Positions 10,170 through 21,749 of a DNA stretch of 64,000 nucleotides are shown piece after piece. The stretch's first letter is position 1. Each line of letters opens with the position of its first letter. The stretch is taken from positions 5,846,650 through 5,910,649 of the forward strand of contig JAQFVV010000071.1 in the NCBI GenBank assembly GCA_028023455.1, in the 5' to 3' direction. The stretch comes from Epiperipatus broadwayi (lineage: Eukaryota; Onychophora; Udeonychophora; Euonychophora; Peripatidae). The notes beneath the pieces were generated by a model. The model did no database searches and was not told where the DNA came from. It saw nothing but the letters and a program-made list of their open reading frames with translations. The position numbers and the translations under genes were made by a program.

Positions 10170-11568
10170 TCAACATTAATGTATGATACTCAAGTTTAAA
10201 ACCATGAGATTACCTCAATCTAAAAATGTTGAAATATTAAACTGGATTGGGCATATACTAAGAAGAAAAAATAGTTTAATGAAGAATGTTTTGTAAGAAG
10301 TGGTCATTAGAGATAAGCGCAAAGCATGGACAAGACTAACTTTATTGAGTGATATGAGAAATGGGAAATTTATAACATTGTGGAATTGAAGATTTGGACA
10401 ATGAAACATTGGAAAACTATCAATAGCATTGAGCACTATTGATTGATTGATAGAATGACTTTTATCTTGTTTTTTTAATTGTTCACTCATTATGGGCTAA
10501 TTAGATGATATGATGTCTTTTTCTTTTTTTTAATTAATCTACTATATTCACTGTATTTATTGAATTTTAAACATGTATACACATTGTATATTTGACTTAT
10601 TGGTCAGTTTGTTTATAAGCACAACATATAAGTTTAAAACAGTAGTAACTATATTAATTATGAACATTTTTGCTAATATGAAGAGTAAAGTTTATAAAAG
10701 CAGGTACCAAGGAGACTATCTATGTAAGCATCTATGTAAGCTATCTATGTAAGCTATCTATATAAGCATTAGTTAGTCAATGAAACCAGATGGCAGAACT
10801 AACTAAAAACTAGTTGAAAATTGTTTTGACATTGTAATATGGTGTCCATTGATTTCTCAGGTTTATGTTAGTTGTAAATTAGGGAATATAACATTGATTA
10901 TAACGTAACAATTTTGTTGAATATGAAATAGTAGCTTTAATACTTCCACAACTATTCTGGTCTTTTAAGCTTCATATAGACTTTACATGCTGACATTTAT
11001 TTTATTCCAGTTAATATTTAACTAACTGATTCTTAGCTATATGGTATTATGGAGGATGTGTGCTGCTATTCTTCAGCTTTAAATCACTCTCTTGCAGTCA
11101 TATGTAATAGTATTTTGCTTATTTAACATTCATTTGATGGTTAAAACTAGAACTAAAATATTTTATTTATTGTTGTCAAAAAAATTCTGAAGATGTCAGT
11201 ATTGTATAGAGATTTCTTTTGCATGTGAACAGCTTTGAAACATTAATATTTTTTTTTTATATTTTGAAAATGAAAACATATTTTTTCAGGGTATTTTTTT
11301 TTTTTGCATATTTTTCACAAAAACTTTATGGAAATATTTACTTTTTAGAAGAATAATCTGATTAGATTCCAATTTAATTCAAAATGTATTTTTTAGCACA
11401 AGTCAAGAGAAATCAATAAAGTTCAGCTCTAACCTGTAATTGACTTAAAAGCACTCTTTCATATTTGTCACTGTAGCATTTTATTATTATTTTTTAATTA
11501 TAAATTAAAATTTAAATAGCATTTCATTAAATAATCTAAACAATAATTTATTGACTTTGCAAATTAAG
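10170..11568. other. AT-rich stretch with a short minisatellite
   Basis: A small array of the unit CTATCTATGTAAG lies at about 10716-10768. A 91-codon minus frame (10215-10490) has no motif I recognise. Nothing else supported. Confidence 0.4.
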
Positions 11569-12322
11569 TTAACCCTTTTCCCGCGCTCGACGAGGCTCCT
11601 CGTCGACATCTGAAATCACTCTAACTCAGTTGGTTTTTATACGAAAAAATTCGTTAAATACGTATTGAATTCGTTTTTAAAAGTTCTGTACGATGGTGAC
11701 ATCTTCCGATTTATTTTAGAAGTAAAAAATAAAAAAAAACGCATTTAAACCTAAACAAAGAAGGAACATTATTTGTGATTGGTTCTTAGCATGCTCTCAG
11801 CCGAAAAAGACATTCTGATTGGCTGGAAAGAACAAAGAAACTGCCTGATCAAAGAAAATAAAGAAAAACGCTGAGATTTTCATTTCGAATACGATTTAAA
11901 TTATTATTAAATAATATTTATGGAAATTAAACATAATTTTCAGAGAGAATAATAAAAAAACAAAATTATTTTCGAAAAATATTGAAGATTTTAGTACAAA
12001 TATTGAAGTTGTAATAAAAAGAAATGTTTACTTTTCTATAACGTAAAAGTCGATCTTTTTGTTTACATTATAACTTTTATGTTGCCGATATTCAATATCT
12101 TAGAATAAATAAATAGCAATTTATTTTTGAAAGAACTTTCGTTGTCTTCACAACCTTAAAAATTAATTATATACTTTTTATAAACGTATCTGAGTTGAAT
12201 TTAATATTATAGGCGAATATGTTTTAACAATAGGTTTTGTCTTCAGTTTGTGAGTTGGCCAATTAAAAGATTTGATTTTTATCTGATACAACCAATGATA
12301 AAATTAGCGGTTTAAGGGTTAA
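11569..12322. mobile_element. piggyBac-like MITE with TTAA target duplication
   Basis: TTAA at 11569-11572 and 12319-12322 flanks a 746-bp non-coding element. Its ends are inverted: CCCTTTTCCCGC on the left against CCCTTAAACCGC on the right (reverse complement), 9 of 12 positions alike. piggyBac-superfamily transposons insert at TTAA and have termini beginning CCC, so a non-autonomous relative is the best reading. Just inside the left end is a GC-rich palindrome, TCGACGAGG-CT-CCTCGTCGA (about 11587-11606), which stands out against the AT-rich body. No transposase frame. Confidence 0.6.
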
Positions 12323-13286
12323 AACAGTTGTGATTTTTTTAAGTTAATAATTTTACCAGCAATGCAATAAATACACAATTAAAAAAATATTATTTTTAAA
12401 ACTAATTTTCATTTGTAAATATATATTTCTAACAAATAATTCAAAATTTCTGCAAATATAATAAAGACTAAAAGTAAATTTGATCAAATAAAAAGTTGCT
12501 AATGATTCTCTAAAAAAAAAACACAAGGTTAACAAATATCTTTTTTACCAGCCGTTATTGTTTTTATTACATTATAGGACATTTTTAACATCTAATCCAA
12601 TAATATAAATAAAGATTAAATGAAAACTTCTCTTTCTTTAAAGCAAAAACTATATACAATAAGCTGAAGCCTTCAGCATTTTTTAATATCAAAAAATAAG
12701 AAGATTTGATAAGGAAACAAAACAATGTGTATGTAGTGAATTTGAATCAGTAAACGAAAAATCAATTTTGTTAATTGAATTACAATGTTTTAAAAAATAT
12801 TATTTTTATAAAATAAAATTTAACAAATAAAAATACACAATATAAATCGAAATAAAAATTTTAAATGCAAAGTATGCAAATCCTTATTTGAATTATGAAA
12901 AAGTTATTTTATTCATTTATAATTTTAATATATACTATACATATAGGTTTTTTTAAAAGACAGTATTTTTAAAAAATCAGACTAGATTGTGTTTGTCTTT
13001 AGAAAGAATTATAGTAAAATTAATTAAACCAATGTTGCAACTTTTAACCTTATTGCTGATACTGCTAGTAAAACTTGTGGCTTAAATACATTTTCTTGTG
13101 ACTTATCTCTGATATGTATCTACTTGTTTTGCATTCATTTAGTGGTGAAAACTGGAACTAAAGTATAGATAGAGGTTTTCAAGAGACATAAAACTCTATT
13201 AAAATTTGAAAAGTCAATATATATACATACTAATAATAAGAGACAAATACATATAAAATTTGATTCTGCAATTACTTGAAGTGCTC
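12323..13286. other. AT-rich stretch, no gene seen
   Basis: Very AT-rich sequence with poly-A/T runs; the 60-codon minus frame at 12353-12535 is of chance size. Confidence 0.4.
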
Positions 13287-13540
13287 CTAGTGGTTATCAT
13301 CTGCATCCAGATTTTCTTGACTATGGTAAGCTACTGTTTGACTGATTTGGCCAAAGTTTTCACTTTGTTGTGCATGGTGTTCAATTTCTTTCAAAGTACC
13401 ACTTGTGTAGCCAGTTTTCTATAATATACTGCCCCCATATGTTTTAAGTTACAAGAACATAGGGGTAATTCATTCACATTTTTTGTTCTATTTATTTGTC
13501 CTGACAAATTCTCATCAATATAAACTCTCCCTTCTTGGTG
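13287..13540 (-). pseudogene. Possible decayed coding remnant, unidentified
   Basis: On the minus strand two frames in succession look protein-like despite stops. The first (13391-13540) includes GRVYIDENL and ELPLCSCNLK; the second (13287-13420) includes EIEHHAQQSENFGQIS. A further piece at about 13780-13860 reads LQEDEESVRKMVDLM. GC content is somewhat higher than the surroundings. I cannot assign a family: a transposase or a processed gene fragment are both possible. The PLCSC motif resembles a segment of EHMT-type histone methyltransferases, but this is too short to claim. Confidence 0.25.
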
Positions 13541-13919
13541 CAAGTGTCATGGTGTGCCATATTTCTTAATGTAACATTGATTATTTTCAAAAAGTATAAA
13601 TTTACCTAGGTATACTTGATAAGTAACAGTACCTTCAAAAAGACTTGTCTAATTAGTCTCATTTATGATAGTTCACACCAAACATTAAGGTGTAATAATC
13701 TAATTTTTTTATACATAAATATGTGCATTTTGTGGAGTCCAAGCCCCACAATTTGGTTCTCCACTGTTGCATTCAATTTGGGCTGTGCTGCATCAGATCA
13801 ACCATTTTCCTTACAGACTCCTCATCCTCTTGTAATATGTTTTGGAAACATTTACAATATTGCACTCTTTGATCATGGTTGTCTTTATGCAGTGCATGTA
13901 TTAATCATGGGATAAAAAT

Positions 13920-14842
13920 GTTTAATTCTGCTGATTTAATAATGCATCACATGCTTATTTTGATAACGCATGTCTCACATACATATTGTTTGAGAGATAA
14001 CTATGAAAAGCTTGCAAACTATTCCAACACCATAGCATAAGAAGCACAACTGGTTGCTGAGCATGGCCTCCAGATCTTTCCTTTGCACAACATGCAAAGT
14101 GTCATATGCCTAAAGTTATGAATATGTGCAATTATTAAGTGTGTTGGGTTCTGTTGCATGCTGATATCTTTATTGTTATTAAACTTTTACAACATTTTTG
14201 AATTTCAAATACGACTTCAAAATAATCTTATACTCTTTGAATGATAATGTGCTTCCACTGTTTTTCTTCCTTGTCCTTCCCAATGCATAGTGACATTAAT
14301 ATTCATCTATTTAATACTAACTTTTGAACAAACATCATACTACACATTGCTACAATAATCTAACTTCAAATATCTCTTGTAATGTATATATATTTTTGAC
14401 TCCACCAGTATTGATTTAGTAATTTAAAAAAAATTATAAAGATACCATTATTGTTCAGAGAATATAATACAAACAAGCTGATTATGCCATTGAATGGTAG
14501 TTTTTTCTTTTTGGCCCAAGAGCATTTGTGAGTATTCTGGGCACACTCATGCTTTTGCTTCAATTTTGAAAATAACATATTTTGTTTACATTCATGATTA
14601 TTTTTGCAAAATATTTGTGAAATATTCATTTAATGGCAAAGATATTTATGATCACATTCAGATTTTATTCAAAATTATTTGTTTTGAAGAAGGCAGATCA
14701 AGTAAAATATAATAACAATTTTGATTGGTTGAAAAAGGGATATTTGCATAATTACCATAGCAATTATTTTGTATCATATTTTAGTAATTATAAATAGAAT
14801 TTTAAAATTTAAACAAAGCTTTATGTAAAAATTCATTCAGGT
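13920..14842. other. Stretch without recognisable gene
   Basis: Moderately AT-rich. Frames at 14366-14629 (minus) and 14494-14712 (plus) overlap each other and show no domain. Confidence 0.35.
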
Positions 14843-15092
14843 TTTAGAAACAATTTTATTCATTAAATATTTTTATCGGCTATGAAAAAACAAATGATCA
14901 TTGCTTTAATTACGTAATTTAATTTATTTCATTTTTTTTTATATTTGCAAAGTTGAATCACTATTTTTTATAAATAATGTTTCAACTTTGCAAATATAGA
15001 AAAAATATAATAAACTGTATTACATAATTAAAACAATGATCTTATGTTTTTCATAGCCAAAAAAAAGTATTTGATGAATAAATTTAGATTTT
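14843..15092. repeat. Long foldback (inverted repeat), arms ~110 bp
   Basis: Arms at about 14843-14957 and 14978-15092 are reverse complements with few mismatches. The best part joins GGCTATGAAAAA with TTTTTCATAGCC and ATATTTGCAAAGTTGAA with TTCAACTTTGCAAATAT, around a loop of about 28 bases. There is no coding sequence and no clear TSD. It could be a foldback MITE or a template for double-stranded RNA. Confidence 0.7.
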
Positions 15093-15099
15093 TTTAAAA

Positions 15100-16220
15100 T
15101 TCCATTTCTAAAATCTTGTACTTCTAATAAGATTGAAGTTTGTGACTTTTTAAGAAACAGTACGATTAATAATGAATTTTTGGAGAACTGGATTTGAAAC
15201 AGAAGTTTCACACAGCAAATAAATGTATGTTTTAGAATCTCTATGTAAAGACTTCCTTACCCTTAGAAATGTAGATAGATTTAAAAATAAAAATGTCTTA
15301 ACTGGATTTTTGCAAAATCTGACTGGAATATTATTCCTTGTGCTTTTTTAAATGGTAGAAATAATTGCAATATTAAAAATGCAGTTGTGATAGGGAAAAG
15401 GTAATGATAGTATTAAAGGTAGGGATTTTTTTCAGAAAAAGATATTTAAAGTGCTAATAACTAAAATAATGTCAAGATTTGAAGCTCTTATTTTTACTTT
15501 AAGCAATACTTTTCCTTTTGAAGAAAGCTATTTCATTAATAAGATAAATTATTATACTTTTTTTTAATCATCTCATGAAAAAAAAATAATGGCATGCTAT
15601 TGGATTTGCTATAAAGTCTAATTTTGTATCTATTTCTAGGATTATTAGATGTGCCAATGAAAGGTTAATAATATTATTAAAATTTATTTTGCACAACAGT
15701 ATCTGTGTTCATTTGGCATATTATTTATAAAGTTAAAATAAATCATTCATTTTTTTTGGATAGAATTGTTTTATAAATACTAATAAAAGACCACATTTTT
15801 CATCTTTATAAATATTACTGTGTGTTCTGCTCACAGGAGGAATATACTGTCCAAAGTTTCTAAGGCTGTTGAATTTAAAATTCAAATTGTCATAATTGAA
15901 ATTTTGTACAGCACATGCATTGACTTGATATGAACACTTTTGCTAGGCAGAATCTTGAATGCAAGTATTTGTAAAATGAGGACATTTTGTGAATTATGTT
16001 GTAGTTAAAATTAGAATGTATGAAAATTATTACTACATAATCACTTGTAAATTTAAATCATTGTCAGTTGCTCCAAAATTAAAATATAGCTGCAGTTAAA
16101 AATCAGTCAAATTAAGCAATAAAATGTCATGTGACTTATCACATGACTATAGTTTACATATTGCTGTTTTACCAGCATACATTTTCTTTCACCAATTCTA
16201 TGCCACTTACTGTAATCTTT
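15100..16220. other. AT-rich stretch, no gene seen
   Basis: No frame, RNA or repeat I can support. Confidence 0.4.
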
Positions 16221-16225
16221 AGTAA

Positions 16226-16490
16226 TTTATAGATGCCAGGTGTCAGTGCTTAATTATTCTCTATCCTGGGCTGCTATCCCATGTACCGAGACCAGTTTCA
16301 AGCATCTAGCTTTCATTCTTCAGAGGTGTATTAAATCCTAAAGATCCAGATGCATTGCTCTAAGATCCAAAACCGTCTCACTGATGAAAATTATAGTCTC
16401 GAGATTAGTCTAGGGGATATTGTACAAGACAATACAGATTAGAGATTTATTAAGATTTATTATCTGGCATCTATTAGTGGCTAAATCCTA
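16226..16490. mobile_element. Family C hammerhead remnant, inverted pair
   Basis: Two short arms in divergent orientation. The minus-strand arm (about 16274-16326) keeps the core elements CUGAAGA and GAAA followed by a GUC triplet, with a weak stem II (AAGC/GCUU). The plus-strand arm (about 16372-16424) has CUGAUGA but GAGA in place of GAAA, followed by UUAGUC and GGGGAUAU as in the fresh family C copy. Older than the 2.5-3.4 kb element. Confidence 0.5.
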
Positions 16491-17459
16491 TTCCAAACTT
16501 ATTAGTAAAATAATTTGTTAGCAACAATTATTATTCCTTTTAAATTTCAAAAGTTCTTAAACACTAAAATTGCTAATTAGTCTTTCTATATTGTTATATT
16601 ATTGAAAACATGGAATTCTCTTAAGGAGTGCTTGAAAATGTGGGTAAATATATTCTTGGATTTATACACACAATTTTTTTCTTATTAATAAAATGTGTAG
16701 ATTTATAAATAATTTAGGATTTGAAAGCAGGAGTTTAGTGACTAAAAATAAGTAAGTGGTTATTTGGGAGAATTCATAAGAACTCTGGAAATGAGAGAAT
16801 AAAGACATGACTATGTATCTTGAGATCCTGAGTCAACCATTTTCCACTGCACTAAATTATGCAGAGAAATTCAATGATGAATAAAATGGCTTAAAAGCAA
16901 TGGGTGGATTGCTAAAGAGAGGTTGCTATTTTGTAATCTAGATCACTTTAAATCTTTTTTGATGCTATGAAAGTAAATGTGGATCTAATAAATTGTATTA
17001 TAATCCTGTTAACAATGAAATTGTTTGGTATGATAATGATAATACTTAAAGCCATATACAGAAAGTATTGATCAGTTTTTACATATTTACAAAGAAATTC
17101 ACATTTCATTATGCATTCATTCATTCAATTTATTTATATTTCGATATAGAAACTCAACTTAATGAAATTTAAACAGTTATTAATAATCATGAAATTAGAA
17201 AAACTTCCAATTTGAAAATTTGGTGTTTATGTTTCAAGAACAGTAGTTATCATTTTACTCCAGCGCCATCTAGTGTAAGTCTGAACAATCAGTATGCACC
17301 AAATAATACATTCTATGAAAGCTTTATGGTGGTGTTGGAATTTTTTAGGAATAAGATGACCCTGTGAAGTTGTGCTACCTAATCTTAATTTTATAAACTA
17401 TTATCCAAACCTAAAGATGCATCTGTTTTCAGTTTATAAAAATAAAATTGATTTTTGAC

Positions 17460-18340
17460 ACCTAGTTTAAGCTTTAGCAATCCATAGTTGCCAAAAGGTA
17501 GTACTTAATAAATTCCTATCCATTACTATCCTATTCAATTTTTTAGCTTATGTCTTTTATCAGTAAAAAGCTATTAGATCTAAAAACCAGTATACCTGGA
17601 TTTTTTTGGATCTAATACATATTTCCTCTTATCAGTTAATTTTCATTGTGAGCTCAAATTGAAGAACATTCCAAGATGCTTTACCATATGGTTACAAAGA
17701 TCTGAAACCAGTTCAGTATCATATTATTATAATTTTAGTTTTATAAGGGAACTATAATCACCTTCATTTTTCACCAGGATTACCCCTGCTTACATCATAC
17801 TTTTGAGTAAAAAAAAGTAACTGTTAGAAGAAAGATTCATTAGAGAAGTCCAGATGCACTGCTCTTTGATCCAAATTTTCTTGCTGATATAAGCCATATT
17901 AGTTCGAAGATATTTGGATAAGACAGCACTAAATAAGTATTTGTAAGCACTATCATATGACATCTATCAATGACTAAAGTTTTCACTAAGTGGCAAAAAT
18001 GTAGTGAGAAAAAAAGGATTTGTTACTGCAAATCATGATCATGTGATGTCTTATTAGTTATAGAAAATATTGCACACTCTATCACATGACTTTGATTTAC
18101 TCATTGTTATTTCCACAGCATTTTTTCCTTCACACGTCTGCAACAACTACTGTAACTTTAATAACTAATAAATGGTAGTAAATACCTAATCAAATCCTAT
18201 CCAAAGCTCCTCACTAATGAAAGACATAGCTTGGATCTAGTCTGAGGGTATTGGATTGGGCATTGGTTGATAGGGATTTATTAAGCACTATCATCCAGCT
18301 TCCATTAGTTACTAAATCTTACAATAGGTGGCATAAAAAT
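17460..18340. mobile_element. Family C hammerhead remnants (three decayed copies)
   Basis: Further family C traces: minus strand near 17535-17580 (CUGAUAA), plus strand near 17878-17925 (CUGAUAU, CGAAG) and plus strand near 18205-18255 (CUAAUGA then GUC and GGGUAUUGG). The tails keep the family landmarks GGGATTTATTAAG and CATCCAGCTTCCATTAG. None has an intact core. Between and around them is AT-rich filler. Confidence 0.45.
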
Positions 18341-18555
18341 GTGAGGAAAAATATGTTGCTGTTATAGAAAAATATTGAATTATCATGAAATATAATTGAA
18401 ATGTACTAAAATAAAAATATTTTCAAATAATAGCTGAATGATTATTAAGGGATCAGTGGACTCCATGTGATTTTAGAAAATAAAAATATGGCAAAGACAC
18501 AAATGTTTGTATTCAAGCAAATAAAAAAATATCAAGTTCAAAGATTATGTATATA

Positions 18556-18705
18556 TAATTAAGAAGAGAAAAACAATATCCCTCAGGCTAGCACTCAAAC
18601 TATTGAACAAAGAATCAAGAATAGAATGAATACTTATTCTATTATTGATCCTTTGTTCAACATTACCCATAGTCTGAGGGATTTTTCTCCTCTTAATTTC
18701 ATATA
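18556..18705. repeat. Inverted repeat beside PLE remnant
   Basis: AAGAGAAAAACAATATCCCTCA on the left pairs imperfectly with TGAGGGATTTTTCTCCTCTT on the right, and TTGAACAAAG with CTTTGTTCAA further in. It precedes the Penelope-like remnant that starts near 18778, so it may be that element's inverted terminal part. I do not see a hammerhead core in it. Confidence 0.5.
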
Positions 18706-18777
18706 CGTTAAGCTGTCATATATATAAACATTAAAAGCATAAGAAATAAGATATTAATTAATTCTAGTGGTGTAGTT

Positions 18778-19355
18778 TTGTTTCAGAAAAGTCAATTTTA
18801 TAAAGATTATTTGAGTGTTGGCTACTCTGATAAATTTGTTAAAAGTATTTTATTTAATAGTAATATTTGTAATGGTGTACAGGATAAAGAAAAATGTGAT
18901 TGTATTTCTTTGCCATTTAAATTGTCTTCTTATAAAATTGTATGTAAAAATAGTAATTTGTTTGGAAATAAGAAAATTGCTTGGAAAGGGGGTATTACTT
19001 AAAATAATTTATTGAGTAATACAAAGGAAATTTTTGATAGGAGGTTTATATAGGTCAGAGTAGTTTGAGCTTAAATGAAAGAATAAAGATACATAAAAGT
19101 AGGGTTAGAAATAAATATCATAGTTCTGTTTTGTATGTCCATGAAAAGGATACAGGCCACACTATTAATTTTGATGAAACTAAGGTTGTCTTCTTTGAGT
19201 GAAATAAGATAAAAAGAATTAAAGAATCTTTATTATTAAAATGTTATGATTCTGAAGCGAATAACTTATTTAAAAGTTCTTTTAATATTAAGAGTGGATG
19301 GGAAGCAAATGGAATTGTGGGTAATGTTTATTATAAATATGTTGTCATTTTGTAG
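18778..19355 (+). pseudogene. Penelope-like element remnant (linker and GIY-YIG endonuclease)
   Basis: The first frame (18778-19002) holds EKCDCISLPFKLSSYKIV, which fits the linker between reverse transcriptase and endonuclease in Penelope-like elements. A shifted frame (19041-19202) gives the GIY-YIG core VYIGQSSLSLNERIKIHK, with the conserved YIGQ, Arg and His, then KDTGHTINFDETKVVFFE. After an internal TGA the same frame continues KIKRIKESLLLK, carrying the likely catalytic Glu, to a stop at 19353-19355. At least one frameshift and one stop disable it. The sequence differs from the PLE at 22-25 kb, so it is a second PLE lineage. No RT motifs remain. Confidence 0.7.
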
Positions 19356-19359
19356 TTCT

Positions 19360-20297
19360 TTACACTTGAGAAGTCTTCTTGTAGCAGTTAAGCCATTCAT
19401 CTGTTTAAATTTTGGATTTGGGATAATTTTGATTATATATATTGAGCCAAATAGTATCTGCCTCAAAAGTTGCTTTACCAAAAATAAAACTAACTTTTGG
19501 CTTTATTAAATTTTTAACAAGAAAGCGTTTGAAAGTTTGTTTATAAGAGTACATGTATTAGACACACTTACTCGTTTATGTTTAAAAACATAATAAGAAG
19601 AAAAAGTGTCATTTTATTTGTTTTGTTATAAAATTGATTTCTAAAATAGTTTCTTTTACCGCTTATTTTTACTTTTTTTTTTTATCAAATTAATTAAAGT
19701 CTGGCAAACTTTCAATTGAATATTATGTGAATTTGTATATTAATATTGTAAAAGTTCACTAAAATGTGAGGTTTAGCTTTATAATTGAGTTTTTAATCTT
19801 ATAATACTTTATTGCATAGTTATCTATATTTAGAAAAAGAAATGGTGATCATGTGGATGTCATTTCGTCTTTTTAAAACTCTGTAACCACATTAATGTAC
19901 CAATGAGGAATTAAACAAGATAAACGATAATCTGGATAAATATTATTAGTACGATCACCAGAAATATAGTTCACTTGTCTATACGTGTGATATTACTAAC
20001 ATTTGTTTGTGTTTGAAAAGACTAAATAAAGTTTAAACTTTTCTAGACATTTAACATTTAATGATAGATGATGGAAATAGTCTAAGAATTATCATATCTA
20101 ATATATCCTCATCACACGCTTTGGGCCAAATATACACCTTCAAAAACAACAACAATAATAATGATAAGTAAGAATTTTTTGTAAGGAAAATAATTAAGAA
20201 GAATTTCTAATTATAAGAATATATCCATTCATTCATTTAATTAAGTAGCAAAGTTGTTGCCAATATATATAAATATATGTGAGTATATATATATAAA
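19360..20297. other. AT-rich stretch, no gene seen
   Basis: Overlapping plus and minus frames around 19246-19509 are AT-driven. No feature supported. Confidence 0.35.
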
Positions 20298-20351
20298 CAA
20301 TAATATTAATATCATTTATGCTATTTATTACTTTTACAATGCTTTTTACAG

Positions 20352-20398
20352 TCCACTATTGATGGTTTCGATTGCTCCAGCAATCTTCTTCAGAACTA
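20352..20398 (-). ncRNA. Hammerhead ribozyme, family E minus copy (intact core)
   Basis: Minus strand: core CUGAAGA (20387-20393; fits CUGANGA), one A, stem II GAUUGC/GCAAUC with a UGGA tetraloop, core GAAA (20366-20369), then CC and the triplet AUC. Helix I begins with UU/AA and a G-U pair, after which pairing is weak. All invariant residues are present, so cleavage is possible but helix I is short. Confidence 0.65.
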
Positions 20399-20420
20399 TC
20401 CAGTAAACCCATTATATTAT

Positions 20421-20470
20421 TGACCACTTCTGAAGAAGATTGCTGGGGCAATCAAAACGTCAATAGTCGG
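20421..20470 (+). ncRNA. Hammerhead-like motif, family E plus copy (G12 lost)
   Basis: Core CUGAAGA at 20430-20436, stem II GAUUGC/GCAAUC with loop UGGG, but AAAA (20454-20457) replaces GAAA, removing the catalytic G12. The triplet GUC follows. Expected to be inactive. Confidence 0.65.
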
Positions 20471-20524
20471 TTGTAAATCGCAATATAAAAGCAACAAAGA
20501 AAATAAATGATATTAATATTATAT

Positions 20525-21217
20525 GATTTGCAATGCAATAAGAAAGATAAAGTTATATATAAAACAAATTTGCTGAGTATAACGAATTATAGCTAAGGCT
20601 AATGTAAAAGTTTAAACTAAGGTAAGTATATATAAACATGAATAAATAATCGAATTGTTTATTATATGAAAGCTCAATATGACGTTCAAATACAAGAAAT
20701 GGCTGAATTAAGATTAGGGTCAGGGATATTCGCCGCAGCACTAAACTACACAGAAATGATATGTTTACATAAGTATGAGTTAACTTTTAAATAACCACGC
20801 TGCTTATTTCTAATTGCTACTTTAATTTTAACTAATATTTTCTACAAAACTCGAATGTAGAAATTAATGGAAATAAATTAAAGTAACTTGATATGATTTA
20901 AGGTGTGTCTTTGTTTGTAATTATTATCAGATAAAATTAAGTTGACAAAGTTAATTTAAATTAATGATCAAAATACACTAATTTAATTTCTGTGACATTA
21001 ATGATCAATTAAATAAAATGTTTAGTTGATTATGTAGAAATAAAAAAATATTATTAATTATATAAAATTTTAAACGATAATAATGGCTAATAGTGAAGTA
21101 AAATAGTATAAGCCATGATTATTTTTTTATAAGTACTTTAATGATCAACATTTTTAAACGTTAGAATTTGATACCCCAATATATAGTACATTACGAGCAA
21201 ATGTTTCTTTTTTTATA
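20525..21217. other. AT-rich stretch, no gene seen
   Basis: Only short frames; nothing supported. Confidence 0.4.
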
Positions 21218-21289
21218 TGTCAAGACCGGGAAGAGAACCCGGGCCAGCTGCTTGGAAGGCGGTTATGCTAACCGCTAGGCCCCCAACGC
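21218..21289 (-). repeat. tRNA-Gly(UCC)-like SINE head, degraded
   Basis: On the minus strand the sequence follows a tRNA-Gly with UCC anticodon: it starts GCGTTGG, has a good A box (GGGCCTAGCGG), anticodon loop CTTCCAA, and a T arm CCCGG/CCGGG. The 3' acceptor strand reads TCTTGAC and no longer pairs with the 5' strand, and the T loop is changed. The bases after it (TTGACATATAAAA) match those after the tRNA-like sequence at 54569-54640, so both are heads of the same tRNA-derived SINE rather than tRNA genes. Confidence 0.65.
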
Positions 21290-21439
21290 TTGTCTACAAG
21301 CAATTGTTTTTTTTTAATTGTTATGTTTTGATTTATAAGGATTAAACTTACTCCGCCCATAACATCAGCACGGTGCACGATGTAATAATAATTATCACTA
21401 ATCATTCAATAAAGTAGAGATTATCTCTAACCCAGATAT

Positions 21440-21745
21440 AAATTATAGGGGATTTGAACTCGGATTTGCAAGCATCCTTCAACTATCCACACTATCTCAT
21501 ACAACTGTTACACATGACCACACACATGTACAAAAAATAATCACCAATATACTATTTCGTGCTAAACCAGCACTCATCAGTTGGTCCAGATTATCATCTC
21601 CCATATATATATAACCAATGCTCAGTTTATATTAAGATAGCAAATCTTCATACTTTAATGGACAGGCTTCAATACACTTCAACCTCCAACTTTTCAGCCA
21701 TCCATATCATTGAAAATCTGATGATGAAAATTCAAATCCCATGCT
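21440..21745 (-). mobile_element. Family A hammerhead element, single copy
   Basis: A minus-strand family A copy without an inverted partner. In ribozyme orientation it reads GATTTTCAATGATATGGATG, TCCATTAAAGTATGAAGATT, the hammerhead, an AACAGTTGTATGAGATAGTG-type block, then a tRNA-like end with B box (GAGTTCAAATCCC; 21449-21461) and a short anticodon-like hairpin GGAT/ATCC. The 5' part of the unit is missing. I could not define a TSD. Confidence 0.65.
21535..21598 (-). ncRNA. Hammerhead ribozyme, family A copy 4 (intact core)
   Basis: Minus strand: outer helix I AUAAUC with GAUUAU, inner helix I CCAA with UUGG, core CUGAUGA (21574-21580), stem II GUGCU/AGCAC, core GAAA (21555-21558), helix III A-U and U-A with a three-base loop, NUH triplet AUA. 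This is the cleanest family A helix I, with internal loop UGGA opposite U. Probably able to self-cleave. Confidence 0.85.
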
Positions 21746-21749
21746 GATG

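Larger units (their letters stand above)
20301..20521. mobile_element. Family E hammerhead foldback element
   Basis: A 221-bp palindromic element with perfect 18-bp ends (20301-20318 against 20504-20521, TAATATTAATATCATTTA). Each arm carries a hammerhead-like motif pointing outward, minus strand on the left and plus strand on the right, separated by about 35 bases. It encodes nothing. It is the smallest example here of the divergent inverted dimer layout. Confidence 0.7.

Noticed and set aside
18556-18705. Hammerhead in the inverted repeat before the 18.8-kb PLE remnant
   Set aside because: No CUGANGA/GAAA pair with a fitting stem II was found.
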